Source: PHAA01 sp964457945 (lineage in GTDB: Bacteria > Bacillota > Syntrophomonadia > Syntrophomonadales > Syntrophomonadaceae). From it: a stretch of 64,000 nucleotides of DNA. Position 1 is the stretch's first letter. Each line of letters opens with the position of its first letter. The DNA is taken from contig CAYWFX010000012.1 of the NCBI GenBank assembly GCA_964457945.1, forward strand, positions 1-64,000, in the 5' to 3' direction. Below, piece by piece: positions 1 through 7,731 of the stretch. The notes beneath the pieces were generated by a model. That model had not been told where the DNA came from. It saw only the letters and a program-made list of their open reading frames with translations, and ran no database searches. A program made the position numbers and the translations under genes.

Positions 1-21
1 AAGCCGAGGCATGGACTTCTA

Positions 22-96
22 TGGAGCGGAAGACGAGATTCGAACTCGCGACCCTCGCCTTGGCAAGGCGATGCTCTACCACTGAGCCACTTCCGC
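22..96 (-). tRNA. tRNA-Gly (GCC)
   Basis: Read on the minus strand this folds as a standard cloverleaf with a 7-bp acceptor stem, D arm, a CTTGCCAAG anticodon loop giving anticodon GCC, a GTTCGAATC T loop and an encoded CCA end at positions 24-22. Confidence 0.95.
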
Positions 97-200
97 AATC
101 AATCTTCTCCTACTATAAAAGAATAAATAATATTACCCCGCGAAGTCAAGTAATTACGCACATAAATTTCATATTTTTATAATTCCTATAATTCCTATAA

Positions 201-830
201 TTATTTAGGGCCAACAAGCTCCTTCGGGCTAGTTAAACTATTCAGGGTCTCCTTATCCAGCAATCCAGATGGGCGCAGTTTTTGAGCGTTCTGAAATTGA
301 ATCAGGGCCGCATTAAAATCACTCTCCGTAACTTTAGTCCCTGAAAGGTAACCCAGTTTAAGCAGTTGTTTTACAGCAGTCTGCAAGTCTTCCTCGGTCA
401 AAAGCTGGATGGTAGCCGGAAGTCCATCACCATTATCAGTACTGTAATTCTTGATCGAGCTCTGTTTTACCTTAGCTCCCTGGGTACCTCCTGAACTGCT
501 CGGTGATGTACTTGCGTTATTGGCGTTAGCCTGAGTGCTAGCCTGAGCGTTAGCTGCGTTATCCCTATTGTACTTCCAGTGCTTCATTTCCAGGTCTTCC
601 TTATTCGGATTGGACTGGGCATTATTCTTGGCTCCACCTTGGTTCCCACCCTCGCTCGCGCTCTTCTGCTCTGCCTCAGTTAACTGGTTGAAATTTTCCA
701 AGGGTTTATTAATCGCTGGATCGATCGTCACCTGTGGTTGCTCCAGGCCTACATCTTTAGAGGATACACATCCTCCAACCATTAATAGCAAATAGGCCAA
801 AAGAAAAATACTCGATAATTTTTTTATCAT
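201..830 (-). CDS. Lipoprotein with C-terminal peptidoglycan-binding-like domain
   Basis: Predicted secreted lipoprotein of 209 residues. A basic, hydrophobic signal ends in the lipobox VGGC with Cys21 as the expected lipidation site. Residues about 50-120 are low-complexity and rich in Asn, Ala, Gln and Ser, a typical flexible wall-spanning linker. Residues about 140-205 resemble a divergent PG_binding_1 three-helix domain (an LLKLGYLSG turn, then FNAALIQFQNAQKLRPSG and LLDKETLNSL). It is transcribed away from the L,D-transpeptidase at 1065, which carries two such domains. The 831-1064 gap must hold both promoters, but no strong consensus pair is obvious. The family and the surface location are inferred, and there is no catalytic motif. 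Confidence 0.8.
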   Translation of the reverse strand: MIKKLSSIFLLAYLLLMVGGCVSSKDVGLEQPQVTIDPAINKPLENFNQLTEAEQKSASEGGNQGGAKNNAQSNPNKEDLEMKHWKYNRDNAANAQASTQANANNASTSPSSSGGTQGAKVKQSSIKNYSTDNGDGLPATIQLLTEEDLQTAVKQLLKLGYLSGTKVTESDFNAALIQFQNAQKLRPSGLLDKETLNSLTSPKELVGPK

Positions 831-1064
831 TACCTCACCCCTATTAAGTTAATCATAATTATCATCCAATATTTCTTGACCTTCTAACATGCCAGGCTAA
901 TCGTTAATGCTAATTTACAAAGTAAGTTGTTTTTTCAGTTAATAAAGATTAATAACTAGTTTTCATTATAAACCATAAGCCTTAGTTTTATATCTAAAAG
1001 TAACCTTTTGGCAGATAAAAAATAGAATATTATCAAAGATTCAAAAACGAAGGGTAGGAGTCAT

Positions 1065-1922
1065 ATGCTTTCTGCAAGCAGATTAATTAGAATAACTCCC
1101 AATTTAATGTGTGGTCCTGATGTACTGGAAGTTCAGGAAAAACTGACCGGTCTAGGCTATAACCCAGGCGCTCTGGACGGGGTATATTCAGAAGCTACCC
1201 ACCAAGCTCTACGACGATTCCAAGAGCTGCGCGGCCTGAAAGTCGATGGTTTAGTAGGTCCGGAAACCTGGAAGGAACTTAACCAGAACCAACGCTCATT
1301 CCTTCCATTCAAAATACCGAGCGCTTCTATTTCAGCAGGTAGCCCTAAAATACATGTTCATGTGGATACCCGCATCCTAACCCTGACCTCAAACGGAGCT
1401 ATCACAACTTATCCCGTAGCAGTTGGCAAACCATCCACCCCTTCGCCGGTCGGTGAATGGACAATTGTCTACAAGTCAGTAGACCCTGGCGGACCGTTCG
1501 GAGCCAGATGGATGAGATTAAGCGTACCTTGGGGCAGCTATGGCATCCATGGAACCAACAATCCCAGTTCCATTGGCAAAGCAGTTAGCCATGGATGTAT
1601 ACGACTATATAACGAAAGCGTAATTGAACTCTATAACCTGGTATGGGTCGGAACTCCGGTTAGCATCACGGGCACGGTCAGAAAAATTCGCAACCTTAGA
1701 AAAGGCATGCATGGAGAGGATGTTAGAGAAGTTCAGCAGATGCTCTTTGATTTAGGCTACTACCCCTATGCCATTGATGGATACTATGGAAACAAGACCC
1801 GCCAGGCGGTTATACGTTTTCAAAAGGCTAATGGATTAACCCCGGACGGAATCGTCGGGAAAAAGACCTTAAAAGCCTTACAGATAGCTCATGATCTAGC
1901 AACCGACGACACCGAACCGTAA
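1065..1922 (+). CDS. L,D-transpeptidase (YkuD) flanked by two PG_binding_1 domains
   Basis: Probable cell-wall L,D-transpeptidase that makes 3-3 peptidoglycan cross-links or attaches wall proteins. Order: PG_binding_1 at about residues 15-72, the YkuD catalytic domain at about 92-205, and a second PG_binding_1 at about 215-275. The YkuD signature is clear, with HGTNN at His162 and SHGCIRL with the nucleophile Cys178. No signal peptide is seen, which is common for YkuD proteins in spore formers. The ATG is preceded by a GTAGGAG ribosome site. The two flanking domains resemble each other and those of the proteins at 201 and 9042. The exact physiological substrate cannot be read from sequence. 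Confidence 0.93.
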   Translation: MLSASRLIRITPNLMCGPDVLEVQEKLTGLGYNPGALDGVYSEATHQALRRFQELRGLKVDGLVGPETWKELNQNQRSFLPFKIPSASISAGSPKIHVHVDTRILTLTSNGAITTYPVAVGKPSTPSPVGEWTIVYKSVDPGGPFGARWMRLSVPWGSYGIHGTNNPSSIGKAVSHGCIRLYNESVIELYNLVWVGTPVSITGTVRKIRNLRKGMHGEDVREVQQMLFDLGYYPYAIDGYYGNKTRQAVIRFQKANGLTPDGIVGKKTLKALQIAHDLATDDTEP

Positions 1923-1937
1923 AACTATTTTTTCAAA

Positions 1938-1967
1938 TTGACATCTTTCGGCTATAAGTGTTATTAT
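1938..1967 (+). promoter_or_regulatory. Promoter of tRNA-Pro
   Basis: A perfect TTGACA -35 (1938-1943) is followed at 18 bp by TATTAT (1962-1967), 10 bp before the mature tRNA-Pro start. Confidence 0.75.
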
Positions 1968-1976
1968 TGATGAGTT

Positions 1977-2053
1977 CGGGGCGTGGCGCAGCTTGGTAGC
2001 GCGTCTGGTTTGGGACCAGAAAGTCGCAGGTTCGAATCCTGTCGCCCCGACCA
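1977..2053 (+). tRNA. tRNA-Pro (TGG)
   Basis: Cloverleaf with a 7-bp CGGGGCG/CGCCCCG acceptor stem, anticodon loop TTTGGGA (anticodon TGG), T loop GTTCGAATC and encoded CCA at 2051-2053. Confidence 0.96.
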
Positions 2054-2074
2054 GTATTTATATCTAAACAAATG

Positions 2075-2287
2075 TTATTCCCACAACTTATCTGCCAGTT
2101 CCTTGATTTCCTTTCTAAGTTTCTCAGTATCTTTCCGGTCAATAATCCAGTGATTGTTTTCTAAAACCACTACATCTCCCTCTCGAGCTTCATTGGAAAT
2201 ATCACTACGCCTAATTGTTTTTATATCGCCTTCAATTTCCACAACTGCGTATTCACCTTCAAACCGGTCAATGATCCCTTTTATCAT
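2075..2287 (-). CDS. DUF3006 domain protein
   Basis: Small 70-residue protein matching the DUF3006 pattern: it opens MIKGIIDRFEGEYAVVE, has a central GDVV element and ends in a charged helix. DUF3006 proteins are commonly encoded beside secreted ComEC-type metallo-beta-lactamase-fold hydrolases, as here, where the hydrolase gene ends 4 nt upstream. The two are almost certainly one transcript. AGGAGGT sits 6 nt before the ATG. The molecular function of the family is unknown; a small beta-barrel accessory role is only a guess. Confidence 0.85.
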   Translation of the reverse strand: MIKGIIDRFEGEYAVVEIEGDIKTIRRSDISNEAREGDVVVLENNHWIIDRKDTEKLRKEIKELADKLWE

Positions 2288-2291
2288 CCTT

Positions 2292-3212
2292 TTACCTCCT
2301 GCTTACTTGCATATCTTTACCGTCCGTTGCAAAAACAATGGTTCCGCCCTGGTCGGTTCTAAAAACCTTAACTCCCTCTTCGCTTAGTCTGCTTAAAGTC
2401 TGAGGGTGAGGATGTCCATATTTATTATCCCCGCCCACCATGATTACTGCATATTGTGGCGCAGCCGCCTTAAGAAACCTGCTAGCGCTTGAACCATAAC
2501 TGCCATGGTGACCCACTTTCAAAACCGTGGATTTTATGTTTATTCTTGAAGCTAATATTTGGGCTTCTGACTCCGTACCAGCATCTCCAGTCAGCAAAAA
2601 TGATTGGGAACCATAATCCAGCTTTATAACCGCGCTGTAATTATTTAAATCTTCATAGTAATTCTGGAGAGGGGCTATAAAACGACATTCGACTCCATCC
2701 AGTGGTATATTAACACCTGCTTTAGCTGCAGTTATTTTTAAGCCTCTTTTCTCTATTGCATTCAGTACATCTCGAAAGCTTTGAGTAGTGTTGGTTACTT
2801 TAGGCATGAAAATGTTTTTCACCGGCAAACGGTTTATTACCGTATCTAAACCACCAATATGATCGGAATGAGGATGAGTTCCCACTACAATATCCAAGTC
2901 TTTGACCCCCTGGGATATCAAGTAATTTACAACCAGATTACCGCAATCATTCTCGCCCGCATCCACCAGCATATTTTGACCAGCCGGGGTTTGGATAAGT
3001 ATCGCATCGCCCTGGCCGACATTTATAAAATGAACCTTCAGAATGTTCTTAGAGGGTTCATTCGCCAGATTATCCTTCTCCACCTGTACATTACCTGCTG
3101 GTGCTTGGGAACTAGAATTAACCGGCTGTAATTGGTTGCGCGAAACGCATCCACCCAACAAACATAAAATGGCTACAATAATCGTTACTCTAAAAAACCT
3201 TATATTTTTCAT
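2292..3212 (-). CDS. ComEC/Rec2-type metallo-beta-lactamase-fold lipoprotein
   Basis: Predicted extracytoplasmic metallohydrolase of 306 residues. The N-terminal signal ends in lipobox LGGC (Cys22), followed by a polar linker to about residue 58. The catalytic domain carries the metal-binding motif THPHSDHIGG near residue 112, TGDAG near 210 and VGHHGS near 235, the pattern of the ComEC C-terminal nuclease-like domain. The ComEC membrane channel is absent, so this is a free-standing lipid-anchored enzyme. Proposed roles include extracellular nuclease or phosphodiesterase activity, but the substrate is unknown. Paired with the DUF3006 gene downstream. Confidence 0.88.
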   Translation of the reverse strand: MKNIRFFRVTIIVAILCLLGGCVSRNQLQPVNSSSQAPAGNVQVEKDNLANEPSKNILKVHFINVGQGDAILIQTPAGQNMLVDAGENDCGNLVVNYLISQGVKDLDIVVGTHPHSDHIGGLDTVINRLPVKNIFMPKVTNTTQSFRDVLNAIEKRGLKITAAKAGVNIPLDGVECRFIAPLQNYYEDLNNYSAVIKLDYGSQSFLLTGDAGTESEAQILASRINIKSTVLKVGHHGSYGSSASRFLKAAAPQYAVIMVGGDNKYGHPHPQTLSRLSEEGVKVFRTDQGGTIVFATDGKDMQVSRR

Positions 3213-3256
3213 TATAATTCTTCCCTCAAATCTGATGAATAATTATTGTTCATGTT

Positions 3257-3319
3257 TCACAGTTGACCTATACTGCGCAGCAAGAAGACGGGGGAACGAG
3301 ATTTTGCTGTTGACTGTGA
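3257..3319. repeat. Short inverted-repeat element sharing a core with the 3328 element
   Basis: Imperfect palindrome: outer arms TCACAGT/ACTGTGA and inner arms CAGCAA/TTGCTG. Its centre carries AAGACGGGGGAACG (3285-3298), an exact reverse complement of 3471-3484 in the adjacent larger element. It may be a decayed partial copy, or it could pair with that element in a longer transcript. Confidence 0.55.
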
Positions 3320-3327
3320 TCTGGGGC

Positions 3328-3540
3328 TAACAGATTTAGTAATTCTGCTTGCTCCCATCTACGGAGGCTCGTTCTACCAGCTGCTTGCCGGAAGAGCTCC
3401 AGGGGCACCCTGTCAATCTCCCATCCTTGGTCGATGACAGGCTCAGAACATCGTGTTCCTCGTCCCCATCCGTTCCCCCGTCTTAGCAGGGTAGAACGGC
3501 CTCCTCCGCTAGGTCGCCAACATAATTACTAAATCTGTTA
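3328..3540 (+). repeat. Structured palindromic element, copy A (213 bp)
   Basis: Bounded by a perfect 17-bp terminal inverted repeat (3328-3344 and 3524-3540, TAACAGATTTAGTAATT). Inside is a nested fold: GGAGGC-T-CGTTCTACC (3363-3378) pairs with 3490-3504, CTGC (3381-3384) with GCAG (3486-3489), and CCTGTCA (3409-3415) with TGACAGG (3435-3441). No credible ORF is present. A second, diverged, inverted copy lies at 3661-3914 with compensatory base changes, so the fold is evidently selected. It could be a non-autonomous mobile element, a structured RNA, or both. The family is not one I recognise. Confidence 0.8.
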
Positions 3541-3660
3541 CGCTATATTATCTGCGAACATACTTGGTGGAAAGGAACGGAGTTACTGCTGTTCCTGCTT
3601 TCCTATTATATAATAGTGGCTTAGATCAAAACGGTTATCGTGAAGAAGTTCAGATGTACA

Positions 3661-3914
3661 GGACAAATTTAGTAATTATGAATGCGACGTTGCGCAGGAG
3701 GCCGTGCTGTCCTGCGAAGACAGATGAGTGGAAGGGGGCGAGGAAAAGGACGTTCCGAGCCGGTCACCGCCCACGGACGGGCGGTTGGCCGGGTACCCCC
3801 TGGAACTCATCTGGCAAGCAGTTGACAGCACGAGCACATACGGGGACATTCCTCCCTAGAGGTGTGTCCCCATACCTTAGCTGCCTAGAGCAGGCAGAAT
3901 TGCTGAATTTGTCC
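3661..3914 (-). repeat. Structured palindromic element, copy B (254 bp), inverted relative to A
   Basis: Terminal inverted repeat of 17 bp with two mismatches (3661-3677 and 3898-3914), ending in the same TTTAGTAATT as copy A. Read on the minus strand it aligns with copy A throughout, with conserved blocks CTGCTTGCC, CCAGGGG, GGCTC-GAAC, TTCCTCG-CCCC and ACGGCCTCCT. Pairings: 3824-3832 with 3703-3711, 3806-3813 with 3721-3728, 3760-3766 with 3786-3792, and an inner 3766-3772 with 3779-3785. It carries an extra hairpin (3842-3848/3865-3871, GGGGACA/TGTCCCC) absent from A. The 120 bp between A and B holds only a small palindrome (TATTATATAATA) and no convincing gene. Confidence 0.78.
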
Positions 3915-3989
3915 ACCCAGCTTACGGTCAACACCTAAACACGGTTCTAATTTCCTGCGCACTATCCATTAACTACGCAAGTTTTAACA

Positions 3990-5411
3990 TTAGAATTTAA
4001 AATAAATGAAGCTGCTCTGCTGAGTTTGGGTGTAGATTACCAATATGAAAATGAAAATGGTATAGACCAGTGCTCTTAGCGGAGCGGGGAAATATTTTTG
4101 CCAGAAAGCGGATAGCTGCAGGTAGTTCTGCCGAGCCCAGCGTTCTGCTGGATGCAGGAAACACAAAAATACAACCCAGCCAAAGTATCCTGCCAGGGTG
4201 GTATCCAGATTGAACGGGTTAATAGTCAGCATTTTCAAAACCATCCGGACAGCGTTGTGAATCCCCTCTACCCGGAAGAAGACCCAACCCAAACAGGTTA
4301 GATGGAAAAACACCAGAACAGCTATAACGCTGTATAACCTGGTGCTGGTGAACTTCTGCAATAGGGAAGGTTTCCTCCACTTAGCCCAGATGTTATGTGC
4401 GATTAATAGCATTCCATGATACATCCCCCAAGCAATAAAAGTCCAGGCAGCGCCGTGCCAAAGGCCCGAAATAGCCATGGCAATGAATAGATTTAAATAT
4501 TTTCGAGTTGGGCCGTGCCAAGAGCCACCCATGGGTATATACAGATAGTCTCTTATCCAGTTGGACAGGGTGATGTGCCACCTTTTCCAGAATTCGGTGG
4601 CATTAGCACTTAGGTACGGTGTTTTAAAGTTCAAGTCCAGCTTTATGCCTAATAGATAGCCTATGCCTACTGCCATCTCGCTGTAAGCAGAAAAATCATA
4701 ATAAATTTGAAAGGTGTACAAATAAGCTGCTACCCATGCACCTGTGCTATTCAAATTCGCTCCCTGGGCGAAAAAGTTGTTGGCAGTGACAGCAATATAC
4801 TCAGCTATTACCAGCTTTTTAAATAAGCCCATGGCCAGATAAGCCAGTCCTACTTTTAAAGTGGCGGATATATCGAGGGTTTTTAAATTGCTAAGCTGGG
4901 GAATCAGATCCTTGCCTCGCATAATAGGCCCAGCCACGCGATGGGGGAAGAAGGAAATAAATACCCAGAAAACCAGCCAGGAGCGGGTGGGGAGTATCTT
5001 ACCCTGGTAGACATCCACCAAATAAGCGATTAACTCAAAAGTATAAAAGGAAATACCGATCGGAAGAACCAGGTGTAAAAATAACGGATACTGGTTTATC
5101 AGGGGTACTGACATAAGATTTTCCAGGTTGGTCAGAATAAAAAAAGTGTACTTAAAAAATACCAGATTGCCTGCATTTAGAGCAATGGCCAACCATAAAT
5201 AAAATCGCCTGTGCTGACCCTGCAATTGCCAAGATAGGAAATAGGTACTGGTGCTAATAAAAAGAAATAAGCCCAGGTAACCAGCCCCGCCCACCCCATA
5301 AAACAACAAATCGGCCAGAGCTAGGATGTATAGCCTCAAACCTGGCAGAAAGTAATATAATCCCAATGTAATTATCATTAATACCATAAATTCAGGCGTG
5401 TGAAAAAGCAT
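3990..5411 (-). CDS. MBOAT-family membrane O-acyltransferase (DltB/AlgI-like)
   Basis: Polytopic membrane protein of 473 residues. It has the MBOAT signature FWKRWHITLSNW near residue 275 and the putative catalytic histidine in SGLWHGAAWTF near residue 318. MBOAT proteins of this subgroup move acyl groups (D-alanyl or acetyl) across the membrane onto wall or exopolymers. The upstream SGNH gene overlaps it by one base (TGATG), indicating translational coupling and a two-component acylation system. No dltA or dltC neighbour is present, so acetylation of a polysaccharide is at least as likely as teichoic-acid D-alanylation. Confidence 0.9.
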   Translation of the reverse strand: MLFHTPEFMVLMIITLGLYYFLPGLRLYILALADLLFYGVGGAGYLGLFLFISTSTYFLSWQLQGQHRRFYLWLAIALNAGNLVFFKYTFFILTNLENLMSVPLINQYPLFLHLVLPIGISFYTFELIAYLVDVYQGKILPTRSWLVFWVFISFFPHRVAGPIMRGKDLIPQLSNLKTLDISATLKVGLAYLAMGLFKKLVIAEYIAVTANNFFAQGANLNSTGAWVAAYLYTFQIYYDFSAYSEMAVGIGYLLGIKLDLNFKTPYLSANATEFWKRWHITLSNWIRDYLYIPMGGSWHGPTRKYLNLFIAMAISGLWHGAAWTFIAWGMYHGMLLIAHNIWAKWRKPSLLQKFTSTRLYSVIAVLVFFHLTCLGWVFFRVEGIHNAVRMVLKMLTINPFNLDTTLAGYFGWVVFLCFLHPAERWARQNYLQLSAFWQKYFPAPLRALVYTIFIFILVIYTQTQQSSFIYFKF

Positions 5412-6493
5412 CAGGATTTAACTCCTATTTCAAAATTATCCCATAATAATTGTGCCAATTGCTTATACCCGACAGCCGTTAGATGCAGGTGGTCGGAAAA
5501 AAGATTGGAACTAATTTTCCCCTGCAAATTTAAGTAAACAACCGGTTGCGCTGCAAAATATTGATCAATTTGTTTGAGATTATATATATAGCCAGGAGCC
5601 ATAACTTCATCACTCATCAAGCTTGAGTTGGCAGAGGCCAGGAATACTAGGGTATGCTTATTCTTCTGATGAGCAATTATTTTATCCAAAAAATATATCT
5701 GCGGGTTATTTATACCCATGTCAAAAGCTTGAGCGGAAAATCCCTTTTGATATTCAGGCTGCTGGAGCACCTGCCTTAAGCCTTCCTTTTCAAACCAGGG
5801 GCGGGCATCCCCCAACGCATCATCCAACGGACTTAAGCCCTTCATTTCCCGGTAACTATTATCTATATCCTTTTTTAAAAAGGCGCTGTATCTATACATC
5901 TCTACATTATTCCATACCAGCTGGTGCACTCTGGACTCCAAGTCGATCTGGTCTTTATAGTTATTGGCCTTTAAATTCGCTAAGACCCGATTAAAACTTT
6001 CGTTATCCAAGGATTTCAGGTCATTTTTCAACCAGAATACGCTGGGGGGATCTGGCTGGCGAGATACAAATCCGCTGTATTCAACATTAATAATAATATT
6101 GTCGGTAGAAATATGATGCTGATCTAATTTCAATAGCATGGTATAAATATCGCCGGTCTGCATGGCTGGCATGGACAGGTTGAAAATCCGAAGCGAGTAG
6201 TTAGGAGAAGACTCCCGAACTATTTCCTGCATGTAATAACCTACCGATTGCTTGGCATTCCCGGGCCCGCTATAAGCAATGGAATCTCCCAAAATAATAA
6301 TATAATTTAGTAATCCGTCTTTTTTTATCTGCAGATCAATTTGATCCAAAATGACATCAATATTAGATAGGTTGTCCTTTACCAGACTGTAATCCATGCG
6401 ATCCCGGAAAACAATATCTAGTGGAACCAGATAAGGAATCGCCAGTTGAATTAGCAGTAAATATATCAACACATATTTGAAAGACTTCATCAC
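5411..6493 (-). CDS. Membrane-anchored SGNH hydrolase-fold acyltransferase partner (DltD/AlgJ-like)
   Basis: 360 residues with one N-terminal signal-anchor (about residues 6-25) and an extracytoplasmic SGNH domain. The nucleophile block is GDSIAYSG (Ser71), and the catalytic Asp/His lie in DHLHLTAVGY (Asp334, His337) near the C-terminus. Such proteins act with MBOAT partners as the outer-face acyl-transfer step. It is the first gene of a two-gene operon; its stop overlaps the MBOAT start by one base. Assignment to DltD or AlgJ cannot be decided from sequence alone. Confidence 0.82.
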   Translation of the reverse strand: MMKSFKYVLIYLLLIQLAIPYLVPLDIVFRDRMDYSLVKDNLSNIDVILDQIDLQIKKDGLLNYIIILGDSIAYSGPGNAKQSVGYYMQEIVRESSPNYSLRIFNLSMPAMQTGDIYTMLLKLDQHHISTDNIIINVEYSGFVSRQPDPPSVFWLKNDLKSLDNESFNRVLANLKANNYKDQIDLESRVHQLVWNNVEMYRYSAFLKKDIDNSYREMKGLSPLDDALGDARPWFEKEGLRQVLQQPEYQKGFSAQAFDMGINNPQIYFLDKIIAHQKNKHTLVFLASANSSLMSDEVMAPGYIYNLKQIDQYFAAQPVVYLNLQGKISSNLFSDHLHLTAVGYKQLAQLLWDNFEIGVKS

Positions 6494-6612
6494 GACCGCC
6501 TGCCTTGCATATTCAAACCTCTTTGTATTCTACCTATCAATTAAATCCTTTGCAACCAGCACTTTACAATTGGGCACTCCAAGGCCCCCATATCTGCTAT
6601 GTGCTAAAACGC

Positions 6613-6645
6613 AAAAAAGGAGCCTGCCCGAAGGCTAGACTCCTA
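6613..6645 (-). terminator. Rho-independent terminator of aroF-tyrA
   Basis: On the minus strand a GC-rich hairpin (AGGAG...GCC-ttcg-GGC...CTCCT) is followed by six T, directly after the tyrA stop. Confidence 0.85.
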
Positions 6646-6657
6646 ATAAATTACGCT

Positions 6658-7731
6658 TTAGTCCCTTATCCATGCTCTTATGCCATTATCTTTAAGTAAC
6701 TGGAGCGCCATCTGCACTTGAGATTGAGGGACGCCCATACGGATTGATCCCTCATTTTCGTCCCTAACTCCCATAATCTGAATATCATTAATATTTATAC
6801 CCGCGTCACCCAGCAAGGTCCCTAAAACCCCAATAATTCCAGGCTTATCAGGAATAATAGCCACAATGTCGGCAGAATGCTCCAAACTGCTGCGGGAAAG
6901 CGGCATATTTTTTCTCATCCGTTGAGCGGTCGCCAAGTATTGGCACAGGCTCGTCCCGTCATGGTTTTCAATCGCCTGCAGGTAATAGTTCAATTGGGAG
7001 ATTAAATCGCGAATTTCCTCTGCTACCGCTATTCCATTAAGAAGCAGGATGTCCTCCCACAGCTCGGGATTAGAAGCTGCTATTCGGGTAGTGTCCCGTA
7101 AGCCTCCGGCAGCCAAACGCAAAGCCCCCTGGTGCTGCTCTAGCTTGTTCATCAAACTTGCCGCTACGATATGAGGCAAATGACTGACCTTGCTCACCAT
7201 TTGATCATGCTCGTCAGGTGATAGAATAACCATCTTCGCACCTGTTTCCGACAGCAAATCCTTCAAGCTCTCTACCTTCTCAACGGCTGTCGTTACCAAG
7301 GGCGTTAACACATAGACTGCATTTTGCAGAAGATATTTATCGGCCCCAGTTATACCGCTCCGATCAGAGCCAGCCAAGGGGTGCCCTCCTATACCAATAA
7401 CCCCTGGGGGCAAATACTCTTCATACTGCTTCATTACCCACGACTTGACGCTTCCCACATCGCTTACTATCGTTCCCGGACTAAGCCCATCCCAAATCTG
7501 CATTAGTATTTGGGGGATAATGCGTAATGGCGTGGCAATAAAGACCACATCACAGGTACTTATATCCTCATTAAACAAGGGGCGGCTTATCGCCGCCATT
7601 TCCATTGCTTTATCCACAGTTGCGGGGTCAATATCAGTCCCCAAGACCTCCAGATCAGGACGGGCACTTTGCAGAGCCATACCCAGTGAAGCTCCAATTA
7701 CACCCAAGCCAATGATGGCTATTTTCTTCAT
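6658..7731 (-). CDS. tyrA: Prephenate dehydrogenase with C-terminal ACT domain
   Basis: Converts prephenate to 4-hydroxyphenylpyruvate in tyrosine synthesis. The N-terminal Rossmann motif GLGVIGASLG (from residue 8) binds the dinucleotide. Family signatures follow: GSVKSWV near residue 92, GGHPLAGSDRSG near 120, SHLPHIVAASL near 186 and GGLRDTTRIA near 212. A regulatory ACT domain occupies about residues 288-357 (VAIIPDKPGIIGVLGTLLGD), usual for Firmicute TyrA and consistent with tyrosine feedback. The ATG overlaps the aroF stop by 4 bases (ATGA), so the two are translationally coupled. Length is normal. Confidence 0.96.
   Translation of the reverse strand: MKKIAIIGLGVIGASLGMALQSARPDLEVLGTDIDPATVDKAMEMAAISRPLFNEDISTCDVVFIATPLRIIPQILMQIWDGLSPGTIVSDVGSVKSWVMKQYEEYLPPGVIGIGGHPLAGSDRSGITGADKYLLQNAVYVLTPLVTTAVEKVESLKDLLSETGAKMVILSPDEHDQMVSKVSHLPHIVAASLMNKLEQHQGALRLAAGGLRDTTRIAASNPELWEDILLLNGIAVAEEIRDLISQLNYYLQAIENHDGTSLCQYLATAQRMRKNMPLSRSSLEHSADIVAIIPDKPGIIGVLGTLLGDAGININDIQIMGVRDENEGSIRMGVPQSQVQMALQLLKDNGIRAWIRD

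Noticed and set aside
3328..3914. Group I/II intron, IscB-type omega RNA (HEARO), or insertion sequence
   Set aside because: No intron boundary motifs, no adjacent nuclease or transposase ORF, and the ends are true inverted repeats; none of these classes fits well.
3564..3938. A plus-strand 124-codon open frame across the palindromic elements
   Set aside because: It is rich in Arg and Pro from GC-rich stems, has no ribosome site, and lies over copy B of the structured element, so it is not a credible gene.
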